A stretch of 64,000 nucleotides of DNA, taken from positions 15,734,036 through 15,798,035 of the forward strand of contig JAJLRJ010000005.1 in assembly GCA_024195265.1 (NCBI GenBank). The letters are read 5' to 3'. The notes under the pieces were generated by a model. The model did not search any database. It saw nothing but the letters and a program-made list of their open reading frames with translations, and was not told where the DNA came from. Source of the stretch: Dendrophyllia cribrosa. Lineage: Eukaryota; Cnidaria; Anthozoa; Scleractinia; Dendrophylliidae. Shown in pieces: positions 48,301-60,300 of this stretch; position 1 is the first letter of the stretch, and each line of letters starts with the position of its first letter. The translations under genes and the position numbers were made by a program.

Positions 48301-51300
48301 CGATGGGGTGTTGTTCGGGAAGAGGTCCTTCTGATCGTCACTTTCCAAAGTCACTCGACGCCCCCCAGCAAAACTCATGCCGGCCGATTGCAAGGGTTGT
48401 GTGTTTTTCGTTCCTCCTTTGCGAAAGTACAACCAAACACCGGTGAGACCCGTGTAAAATGGTATACCCAAACCTTCAGCGTTTCTTAAATGCACTCTCA
48501 ACTCGCTCAGATTTTGCGTGGGTCCTGCCAACGGTCTGAAATCCAAATGCTGCGGGTCGTATTCGACCGTGAGACCGTAATCGCTGCTAGGTGAGAGGGG
48601 AAGAGTGGCCAGCAATCGGCGTTGTCTGTCGCCCACGGGGCTAAATTCCACTACATCTACTTCGGTATTGCATCGCGTGAGGTCCACGTCAGACAAGTGG
48701 GTGTTTGTTTGGGTCAGGGATGTCTCCAAACTGGGCAAAGCCAACCAGGCCCCGAATCCCTTAACCCGAGAAGGAGCTTTGAGTTGTGGGGTACCCATCA
48801 CTGTCTCCAGACCATTTTTGAAATCGACGTTGACCCCTTCTCGGGCCTGCAGAAACCACTTGCCGGGTTCCGTAGTGACCACCGTCACGGGGGATTGTCG
48901 CGCGTAGGGTAACAAGGGAGACGGGTCGCGCACCCAAGCCCCCATGTCAAAGACGGCTCTTTTGCCAAACGTGTAGTGCAACCGCTCGACGGCAGTGTTG
49001 AGTTTGATGCGTACGCCTCCCAACAGAAAATCTTCCGTCTCGATGCCAAAGTGATGCGTATCCAAACGACTAACCACCCAATCGGCTTGCGTACCTTCTC
49101 CCGTGTCCGCGTAGACGGTGTTGTGAGCCACAATGCGCGTCTGGCCCGGCCGATCTGGATCGGGCTCCAAAAATCCCATCAACAGAGCCAACGATTCCCC
49201 TAGATTGTACTGACCCTGCGCCCACAGATGGAGTGAATAATGCGTCTTGGGTCTGGATGGACTAGATCTAGTTAACCAGATGTAATCCCTCTTTAAACCC
49301 ATGAGTTTCAGGAGGGCGAATCCTAGGTAATATTCGATCAGATTGAAGCGCGTAGGGAGTGCGACTTGTTTCACGCGATAAGTGTTTTCGATCCTTTGCA
49401 AAAATTCACGCACCAGGTCGGGACGAAACAGATCCAGTTTGGGATTTGTGGGAAAATTTTCGTCCGTGGTGCCAGGAGATTCCATGTGGAGTTGTCCGTA
49501 ATGATGTTGACCGCCCGACAAGGTAGGTATCACATACCATCCCATCTTCTGCACCAAATCGCCAAGCAATTCTGCCGCGTGCGTGAAGTGTTTGTGCGAA
49601 GTCAGCGCCATTGATCGAGTGGGAACCGATCCATCCGAGCTCCCCACACGCACATGGTAATCCTGCGACGATTTCAACACGGTGTTCCCGTAAGAATTGG
49701 TGTACAACAGTTTCAAAAGGGCAACTTGCCACTGGTCGGTGAGCGTCAATGGAATCTCCAACCGTTGTCGGAACGCACTGCGCACGGTGGTCTCTCCGGG
49801 TTCGAGGGGTTCCGTGCCCACATCCCCACTATTCAGAAACAGCAAAAAATCATCGTCCATTTCCCAGGGTTTGGCCATTTTTTTACGAGGACTTTTTTAA
49901 CTCTTTGACGGGTATCCACGTTTGATAATCGGGAGCAAGTCCTTGCCAGTTAACTAACACTTGACGAGTGGGTCCGCGTCCCTTGTATTTAAGCTTTTTA
50001 CTCACCCGCCATTGGTTGGGAAGAGCTCGTACTTTTTGCAGTTGAGGTTCATAAAATCGTCCAGGTACTTTATCACCTTTCCAAGTGTCCAACTTATAAT
50101 AATTCACACCATCGTACAAGGACCGTTGACGATCGGTCACCGTGTACACGTCTTGCGACCAATTACCCCGATAACTCTTGGAAAAGGCACTCTTTTTACC
50201 CTTGACGGGTTTTGTGGTGCGCACAAAATCCCCCGGTCGAAACTTGTAAGGGTCTAAGGCAGGGGTGGGTTTGAACAACCGCTTCCAGACCACCGAGGCA
50301 TTGTCGTCAGTGACATCGGCCGGGGCCATTTGAGTGCGGCTGTGAATGCGCGTGTTGTACTTGTCCACCAACAAGGGTAAGACCTCCAAATATTTGGGGG
50401 TGTTGCGAGCTGTCATGTACTTGTACATCCATTCCTTCAAAGTGCGATTGAAACGTTCGACCACAGCAGCTTTGGGTTCACCTCGAGTGGAATAGTGGTG
50501 AATGTTATACTCGTCCAGTAATTGCTTCATGTGTTGGTTGTAGAATTCTTTCCCTTGATCCGTCTGCAAGTTGACGGGCTTACGTCCTCCTGAATTCTCC
50601 AACAAATAACGAAAGGCATCTGCCGTGGCCTTACCTTTCTTGCTTTTTAAGGCAATGACCCATGCATATTTGGACAACACATCGATGACCGTCAGTAGGT
50701 ATCGGGTGCGTTTGTTTTGGGCAATGAGTTTGGCATCCTGCATTTCCACAAGATCCGCCTGCCAGGTATAATCCACTTGCGGAGGCACGACCGTCTTGCT
50801 GCGTGGAAATCGTACCTGACGAGGACGGTGTAACGTGAAAGTGGGTTCTCCTTGTAAATACGTTTGCGCCTGGCTGGGTGAGACGTCCAACGTGTCGCGG
50901 GCCACCTTGATCAATTCCTTGAAATTTCCACTCAACGCGTAAGGACTCTCCAGATCCAAATACAAGTCTTCCAAAGGACTCATCTGCTCGGCCTTCTTCA
51001 TTTTTTTAGATGGGGAACAAACAGGTGCGCACCACCAAAGGGATCAATCGCCGGGTCAGACTCACTGTAAATTGAGCCACAAAACGTCCAAAACTAGGTA
51101 TGTATGCTTGTTGTTGTTGCTTAAATATCCAACGACGATGTTCACGGTAAGCGTCCAGGGACAAACATTGACGCATAACGCTTAAATAAGCCATCAAATG
51201 AAGCAAAGTAAACGGTTCGTTCTTCTCTTTGTTTCTGGTCACCAGTTGCGCAAACGCTACGTCCGGTTCTAGCTCTTGTAACGCATCATCGCTGAAGTCC

Positions 51301-54300
51301 ACCAAAGAATGGGGGTCGACTCTTTCTAAAAAGAGAATGGCACATCCCAACCAATCTTTTAAAGCAATCTGGGCGTCAGACGTTCTCGACATTTTTTTTT
51401 TAATCTCGCGCGCTGAAGTGTTCTTTGTTGACGTGTTACCATTTGTTTTGATACCTTGTCGTTTCTTTTTTTATAGAAGATTTTGGTAGGACTGACAGTT
51501 CGCGTTTTCTATATAAGGATAACGTTTAGTCTTTTTTACACCAAACATGACTTCTCCTTTCACGAGTCAAGGGGTAGTGGACTCTCAGAGTGAGTTTACG
51601 CAGAGTCTGAATGCTCGCCCTTGGCGGCGTTGGTGGATTGTAGCATTATTAAAATGCATGCAACATCATGTGGTATTGAAACCGCCCGATAACCCCATTT
51701 GGTCACCCGAAGCCTTGTTGTTCTTACACGATCTACGAGCTAACATTAGTAGGGCTCTTCGACAAGTCACTTTTCCAGATGTGTACGACGAATGGGTGCA
51801 TCAGCTGCATGAAAATGGTATCGTACACCCGATCTGGACCCCTGAAAACTGTCAATTTGTGCGCAACATGTTGTCAACCGATGTGGTCACCGTACGCATT
51901 TTGGAAGAAATTTTATCCTTCCGACGTCAAGATCTGTTCTTTACCTATGAACTATTAGGATTGACGCACGTCAACATCGATGAAGTGTTTGACTGGCAGC
52001 GCCTGAAATTAGGTCATAATTGGACAGATGAGGTGGACAGCGATGACAGCTCCTCGTGCAAGGACTTGGGATTAGATCCATAAAAAAAATAAAAAACAAA
52101 ACTGACGGTCGTCGAAGTTTGCATGAGAGGACAAACGAGCCACGAGCCTCAAGCTCAATGAAAAAAAAAAACCGTTTGATCAATGTTTTTTTTTTTTGCC
52201 ATTGTTGTCAATCGCAGCCATGTTTTCTTCTCTTTACTTTTTTTATTGAGTAAAACGTTGGTGCAATGTGAATGAAACCTCTGTTGTCTTAGTCTTGGTT
52301 TTCAAAGTGGCGTGGGATTACAAAACATGGTGGACATCAAACATGTTTAAATTCTTGCGGATGTTGTTGTAACAATTGTTTGGCTCGACCCAGCGGAATT
52401 CCCTGGGAGGATGCAAATCGTGCCACTCCTCTTAAACTGCCTATAGCTTTGGAATCATTGTATTTCGACAACAATTGTTTGTCGAACATCTTCTATTGGA
52501 ATAGGTTTCAACCCTTCTTTACAGCGTCTATACAAAGAGGAACATACCCATGGCATGACTCGCCATCGAACCCAATTCCACAAGAGATCAAACAACCTTT
52601 TTGCCCAGTTTCATTTTTATTCAACATTCAAACAATTTAAACCTTTTATAGAAATAATGATAAGTTTTTTCAAACGTTTTTTCAAACGTTTTTTTCAAAA
52701 AAGAGTAGTACATTTTGGGTGACTTGGCTGACTAGAACCAAAAGTGTTTGGAAAGGCTTCTTGGATCACTCTCGCTGATTCCGTCTGCTTTGCGCGTTTC
52801 TTTTGCTCTTCTTGTTTCTTTAAGTCAGGAAAACAAGTTTGAAGCGCCACATGCATCTCTGATCAAGGTTTTGCCTGCATATTCTTTCATGGGGAGAGGG
52901 AAGGGATCATGGTTAAAGTGATAGTCTCCGTTTTTCTCGTTCAAAGGGAGATCACCCCATTGGAAGTATTTACACTCTCTCTTTCTGCAAGCAAGATAGA
53001 TTCGACCTGGATTCTTCTCAGAATTGCTTTGCTTCAGGGTCAAGACTTCATTGCAGAAACAACGCAAAGGCTTCCAGTTTTCCTTAATGTCCCTATTCAA
53101 CTGAGCGTGAACAGTTTGCATGTAAAGCTCTGCCTTGTCTTTTGCGCAGATCACACAACAATCTTGATAAGGGCATTTCAGATAACAAAACCCGTTTGGG
53201 GAGCTGACTCTCTGTTCCAAATGTCCAAGATGAAAGGGGCAGACTAAAAAAATGTTCTTATTGGAAGCTGCATCCTCAATTTGCATCTGGGTGATGTGAC
53301 CAATGCTGCCAACAATTGCATTGACAGCATTTTGTTGTTCCACGTTTAGATCCACATCTTGAATAAGAGGTTCATTCACTTCTGTGTGAGCGTCAGGTAT
53401 AAACGGGGCTATTGATGCCAATGGTGCTTCATTTGCTCTTCCTTCTGCTTCAATTGTGATGTACTCTACGACATCTTTAGCTTTGTTAATGATATCTTTA
53501 ACATTTTCTTTCTTTCTTTTCTTTCCCGCAGGAACTTTCGCAGGTTTGGTAGATTTCCGCTTCGGGGCTATGTAAACTTTTTCTTCAAATGGCATCTTCT
53601 TCGGCATCTTCTTCTTTTCTTCTTCTTGTTCTTCAGCTGGAGAATGAGTGAAAATGAACTTGGGGAGCGATTTTTATAATGAAGAAATGGCGTCAGCGAA
53701 CCGGTTTTTTGAATAAGAATTCATCAAAAAAAAAAGTCAAAAAAAAAAAGTCAAAAACGTGATGAAAAAAATCAACAAGAACATTCGAAAACAAGAAAAC
53801 GAAAAACAAGCAAGAAAAACACAAAACAAAAAGCACTCTCACTTTCTGGAAACGCTTGGTTGACAAAACAAATTGCCCTTCAAAGACAAGAGACGTCAGC
53901 GAAGGGCTTCCTCGTAGCCTGAGGGGTGGTGTCAGCTTTTTTTCCCTTTATAAAGGCTCGCGCTTTGTTCTTTTTTCATTCTTCTCTCATTCGCTTACAA
54001 CGCAAAGCCAGACGAGCTGCTCGGCAGAAGAAAACAGTAATGGGTGCAAGATTATCGCAAACACTTGGGACGAGACGATTTCAATTTAAACTCTTTTATC
54101 GTCGAGCCAGGTCCCGCTGGTGGTTCGCGCGTGGTCTGGAGCCAAGTGATGGCGTAAGCCGGGTTTTTCCAGGAAAACGCTGTTCTGAGAAAGACAAGAA
54201 AGATTTTTTCACGGCGTGAAAACAAAGATAGTTCCTCGCTAAAAAAATCAGACAACTCTCCTCGTGGAAGGTTTAAGAGGTGGCTTTGGAAAAAGGACAA

Positions 54301-57300
54301 CCTTTTCGGCAAAAGAAAGGGATTTTTGTACTGCAAAATCTTTCCGCAGGTTCGTAGTTTGTTTGTTTGTCTTTGCTCGATTCGTCATGCCGGTTTTTCC
54401 AGGAAAACGCTGTTCTGAGAAAGACAAGAAAGATTTTTTCACGGCGTGAAAACAAAGATGGTTCCTCGCTAAAAAATCAGACAACTCTCCTCGTGGAAGG
54501 TTTAAGAGGTGGCTTTGGAAAAAGGACAACCTTTTCGGCAAAAGAAAGGGATTTTTGTACTGCAAAATCTTTCCGCAGGTTCGTAGTTTGTTTGTTTGTC
54601 TTTGCTCGATTCGTCATGCGAGGAAAATTTGATTTGTTTAAAATACTTTCACGTTTCTTCTTTCAAACGAGTTTTCTGCGAGTATTGAATTCAAACTATT
54701 TTTTTTTTTCTTTTTTCATTCACGGAATGTCCCGGAGGCGAGCCAAGATGATTTTCGTTCTAACATGCGATGGAATCGAAAGAGAAAGAGAACCCGATTT
54801 ACGACACGTCTTCGCGGAAAATGTCTGACTTTGAATTTTTTGCCCTGAAGGTTTTCATGCGGTCTAATTACCAAGTGATTGCTTGTATTATGTTCTGTTA
54901 AAAGAATTATTCAGCGCTCGATGATAAGCGCTTTTATCACCGTAACATCCAGATAAATTTTGCTCAAACCCCGATCGGAAAGTTACTCGAGAAAAGAAGA
55001 AAGCGTTAATCCTTGAAATTTTTTCTTGTTGATGATTTTCATTAAACACGTTATTGAACTTTCATCTTTGTGTGGGCTTCTTCTTTCATATTGGGGATTT
55101 TGACTACTTCCCCAATTCATTCCCCAGGAGGATCGTACACAGGGAAATTTGACCACTTCCCCAAAAAAAAAAATTTGAAAAAAATTTTGAAAAAAATCAA
55201 AAAATTTTTTGAAAAAATTCGATACTCAAAATCACCTATATAAATCAAAAATTGAAAAAAAACTTCAAAAAAAAATTCAAAAAAATTTGAAAAAAAATTG
55301 AAAAAAAATTGAAAAATAATTTTAGTCAAAATCCCCTATATAACGTTGGGTTAACGTCAGTGATGACGTATATAGGGACTTTTTTGACTGCCCCATATTC
55401 CAAAAAAAAATGGGTGTGGTTAGGGACATTTGACTCGTGCCCCATGTAGTCCCCCCTTACTACTCACATTGGTCACGGCCAATCTCCCCAGGGATTCAGC
55501 TCAATTTCACTGCTAAAGTCAAGTGTTTATTTCCCTACCCACCCACTGCAGTATATATAGTTATTGTTACCACGCTCTGGTTTCGTATTGCTAGGTAGGC
55601 CATTCTCGTCTATCCGCCTATAACATTTCTTGTTTATTTCCAAAAAAAATATAATATACATATGTAATTTGTTATGTGGTTTTAGTGTTAATAAATGGTT
55701 TGGGGGAGAAGCGTTGCTGGCAACAACCCTTCAGTCCCACAATAAAGCGATGCCTAGGTTGCCTTAGCTTGTGTGAGAAACGGTGGTAATGTCCACTTCC
55801 CCCTCGCTAAGCGACCCTCTAGGAGCTTAGCATAAGGTACATAATTATAATAACATTGAATTTTATGTTTATCTCTGTTTTTCCTAACAGCGGAAATGAA
55901 TCTGTGGTCTCAAACTCTTATGGAGGCAATTCTTACTTTTAAGGTAAAGTCTCCCAATACAAACAAACCTTACACTTGCTGAATCTCACTATCTCCAAAA
56001 AAAGACAGACAAGAGGCTTTGTAGTTTTTTTAGTTTCATACATGTAGTTGCCTTGCAAATTTACCTGTGAAAATTAAGTCAACCAATTTTGGGTGAAATT
56101 TGCAAATTCCAAACCAGTTAAAGTAAAAGGCATTAAAAAGGCTGTAAGTATGAAGCAAGAAGTGACAGTTCATCGACTTTGCATTAGATTGTCTAAAACA
56201 ATATCTTTACACTGATTTCTAAGGCTCTTTGCATGAGCTTTTAAGACCGTAATATTATTTATTTACTATGGCCCCAGCATAAACAACTTTTTTTCATTTT
56301 CTAGGGAGATAACAATGCCTGGAAGAGTGGTGGGGACATGTGCGATCCTGAGAAAGAGGTAGAAACATGGTGTCAGAGTTCTTAAGGGTGTTTGTGCTAA
56401 TATCTATCCACTTTATGTTGCAATGACATGCTACATCATGTACTAACTCGCTTGGATGCCAATTTTCCAGTGACCCCTATTTCAGAGATACCAACCTCTG
56501 GAGATTGAAAAAAGGGAGTTTTTTCTGAGGGTTAAATTTTTTTTGCGCCGAAGTCGTGAATCGAGCAACCTGGTCGCGAGCATTTTTTGGCTTTACCCTC
56601 TAAAAGTTCCATTTTCTGCATTCCTGAGACCCGAAAAGCTTTTGTGAAGTTAAGATCGTGTAACGAAATGTGTTAGCTATTTATTATGCGCGAGCTAGAG
56701 GAAGACGGTTATTTTAAATGTTAACCGTTAATGTAGTCGTAGTAAGATGTTAAGTGGTACAATGTATGCGTAATGGTGGGATGTATAAAAAGGGGACTAT
56801 GCATTGTAACAGCGGCACAACACGGGGACACAGTAGTTGTGCACTCAAACTAATTTTAAAAAAAAAGACTGTTGACTGTTGGTTGTAGTCTTTCTCCTCC
56901 TGATGAAAGACCAAATTTTTTTTGGATTTTGGGAAAATTTGGGTTGAAATCTTAGCCTATTGTAGCCTGCGAACAGGCTCCTGGTTCGGAGGGGCACTAT
57001 TTTCAGGCGCGAAGCGCCGGCAACGAAGGGGAGCCTGCACGCGAGTTTCAGAATATCGAATGTCTGCGTCCAAATTTTGGACGCAAACCTGGAAGCGCTG
57101 ATTGGTGGATTTTAATTATTCATGACGTAATTGTAGTTTTTCATTTCCGGTAGAGAAATTAGAAATTAGAAATTATTAGAGAAATTACTCGTTTCTTTCT
57201 GTTCAGAATTATTTTTGTCCGGTACAGAGTAACATTTTCACTCAGTTCTTAATTCGAGTGCATGAAATATTTCTCAGAATCCCAGACATTCTGACGAGTG

Positions 57301-60300
57301 CGTGCAGACATTCTGGCGAACGGGTGTGTATTAAAACAACTCGTCAATGAAAATTTCGTCATTCAATGCGTAAAGTTTAAATATAATAAACATGTCTTGA
57401 ATGAGTTGAATCGCCATTCAATAAGGTTCTTGGTAGTTTGCCTGGGGAGGCAGCGGATTTTTGTTTTATCTTCACGAGGAGCTGTACCCATGAGCGGCAA
57501 AGCCATAAGCGATCGGTTGTCTATTTTGTCGCTCGGTTAAAAATAGTTTTGTCGATTTCTTCTGAATTATTGTCGTCTTTCTGATCAGAATTATTTTTAT
57601 CCGACTCTTTCAGTCAGTTCTGAATTCTACAGCGGGTTTGCGATCAGAGTTAACGTGCAGTGCATGTCCTGGAGTCCCAGAAATGCCAGCTGAATGACCA
57701 GCTGAATGACCAATTCGTTCGTGACTAATGAAACGTTCATGAATTATTTTTCGTTGCTAACGGCTTTCGAATTATTTTCGCAGACGGTTTTATTTGTTTT
57801 ACACCTTCTGAAGGATTTTTTTTTTAACTATGACCGACCGCTGAAATTGTGTGTGTAAACAAACACGGCGAAGCGAAGCGACAAGAACTGTAAATAACTC
57901 GGAGATGGTTTTCGGCTAACTGTAACAAACAACATACTCTTATTTATAATGATTTTATCCGCTTTAAGGTGTTGAATTGCAGAGGCTGAAAGTATGGTAA
58001 TTTTGGGAGTTTATCCGTGAGACATGGCGCTCGCAAGCGACCGGGCGCCTAGATTTCATGTGTATCATCATTTTTTGTTTACCTTGATTTTGAATTTTGA
58101 CTTCCGGGGCGTGCTGATTGGTTAAAATTTGACAGTTGACAAGCTAAAGCAATCCGCGGGTTCTTGTGGGCGGCAGCCGCGATTTTGAAGGATGCCTGCA
58201 GGCTTCCCTTCTTCGCATGACCCCGCCGTCCGACTGGAAGCCTGTTAGCAGGCTAAGCCTATTGTAGAGAAAAGATCCAAAGTCGCTTTTATCCGGGAGA
58301 TTTGGTGACCCGTAAGGAGACTGGGAGATTTGTTACGTATCGGGGAGAGTTGGCATAAGTGCTATTTTGAGCATTGAATGAGTTATAGAAGACATGGCAA
58401 ATAAATTATGTGTATTTTCACTCCATCACTGAGCTGTAAACATTTCTTGGTAATTCTTCTGACCAGTGCATAAGGCATGGGGATGGCATTGTAGGGAGGG
58501 GAGTGTGGGGAGTTAGATACAGGGCATGGGGTATTGGTAAATACATGTATGTAATGGTCCCCTGCCTTACCCATGGGGATGGCATTGGAGGGATGGGAGG
58601 GTGGGGAGTTGGACACAGGGCATGAGGTATTGGTGAATATGTAATGGTCATCTGCCTTACCCATGGGGATGGCATTGGAGGGAGGGGAGGGTGGGGAGTT
58701 GGACACAGGACATGGGGTATTGGCGAATATGTAATGGTAACCTGCCTTACCCATGGGGATGGCATTGGAGGGAGGGGAGGGTGGGGAGTTGGATACAGGG
58801 TATGGGGTATTGGTAAATACATGTATGTAATGGTCCCCTGCCTTACCCATGGGGATGGCATTGGAGGGATGGGAGGGTGGGGAGTTGGACACAGGGCATG
58901 AGGTATTGGTGAATATGTAATGGTCATCTGCCTTACCCATGGGGATGGCATTGGAGGGAGGGGAGGGTGGGGAGTTGGACACAGGACATGGGGTATTGGC
59001 GAATATGTAATGGTAACCTGCCTTACCCATGGGGATGGCATTGGAGGGATGGGAGGGTGGGGAGTTGGACACAGGGCATGGGGTATTGGTGGATATGTAA
59101 CGGTCACCTGCCTTACCCATGGGGATGGCATTGGAGGGAGGGGAGGGTGGGGAGTTGGGGTATTGGTGAATATGTAACGGTCACCTGCCTTACCCATGGG
59201 GATGGCATGGAGGGAGGAGAGGGTAGGGAGTTGGACACAGGGCATGGGGTATTGGTGAATATGTAATGGTCACCTGCCTTACCCATGGGGATGGCATTGG
59301 AGGGAGGGGAGGGTGGGGAGTTGGGGTATTGGTGAATATGTAACGGTCACCTGCCTTACCCATGGGGATGGCATTGGAGGGAGGGGAGGGTGGGGAGTTG
59401 GGGTATTGGTGAATATGTAATGGTCACCTGCCTTACCCATGGGGATGGCATGGAGGGAGGAGAGGGTAGGGAGTTGGACACAGGGCATGGGGTATTGGTG
59501 AATATGTAATGGTCACCTGTCTTACCCATGGGGATGGCATGGAAGGAGGAGAGGGTAGGGAGTTGGACACAGGGCATGGGGTATTGGTGAATATGTAATG
59601 GTCACCTGCCTTACCCATGGGGATGGCATTGGAGGGAGGGGAGGGTGGGGAGTTGGACACAGGACATGGGGTATTGGTGAATATGTAATGGTAACCTGCC
59701 TTACCCATGGGGATGGCATTGGAGGGAGGGGAGGGTGGGGAGTTGGACACAGGGCATGGGGTATTGGTGAATATGTAATGGTCACCTGCCTTACCCATGG
59801 GGATGGCATTGGAGGGAGGGGAGGGTGGGGAGTTGGACACAGGGCATGGGGTATTGGTGAATATGTAATGGTCACCTGCCTTACCCATGGGGATGGCATT
59901 GGAGGGAGGGGAGGGTGGGGAGTTGGACACAGGGCATGGGGTATTGGTGAATATGTAATGGTAACCTGCCTTACCCATGGGGATGGCATTGGAGGGAGGG
60001 GAGGGTGAGGAGTTGGACACAGGACGTGGGGTATTGGTGAATATTATGTAATGGTCACCTGTCTTACCCATGGGGATGGCATTGGAGGGAGGGGGGGGGG
60101 GGGGGGTGGGGAGTTGGACACAGGGCATGGGGTACCCATAGGTAGGGCATTGGAGGAGGGGAGGATGGGGAGTTGGAGACAGGGCATGGGGTATTGGTGA
60201 ATATGTAATGGTAACCTGCCTTACCCATGGGGATGGCATTGGAGGGAGGGGAGGGTGGGGAGTTGGACACAGGACATGGGGTATTGGTGAATATTATGTA

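Larger units (their letters stand above)
38295..55464 (-). mobile_element. Polinton/Maverick (adintovirus-like) element, complete, 17,170 bp
   Basis: Bounded by CACATT duplications, it starts AGTAGTAAG and ends CTTACTACT, with TIRs of about 1,767 bp. It encodes a DDE integrase, adenain-like protease, FtsK/HerA-type packaging ATPase, major capsid protein and penton-like protein, the Polinton core. It also has six or more small basic ORFs, a GRF zinc-finger gene and one plus-strand gene. No protein-primed DNA polymerase B is found. All long ORFs are intact and the two TIRs are nearly identical, so the insertion is young. It sits antisense in an intron of the ARAP-like gene. Confidence 0.95.
53699..55464 (-). 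repeat. Polinton right terminal inverted repeat
   Basis: Inverse copy of 38295-40061, 1,766 bp, one base shorter in an A/T run. It contains the tandem 229-bp unit twice and the AT-rich array. ORFs of 60-150 codons here are not the same length in the two TIRs, because the A-run shifts their frame, which argues against coding. Confidence 0.93.
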
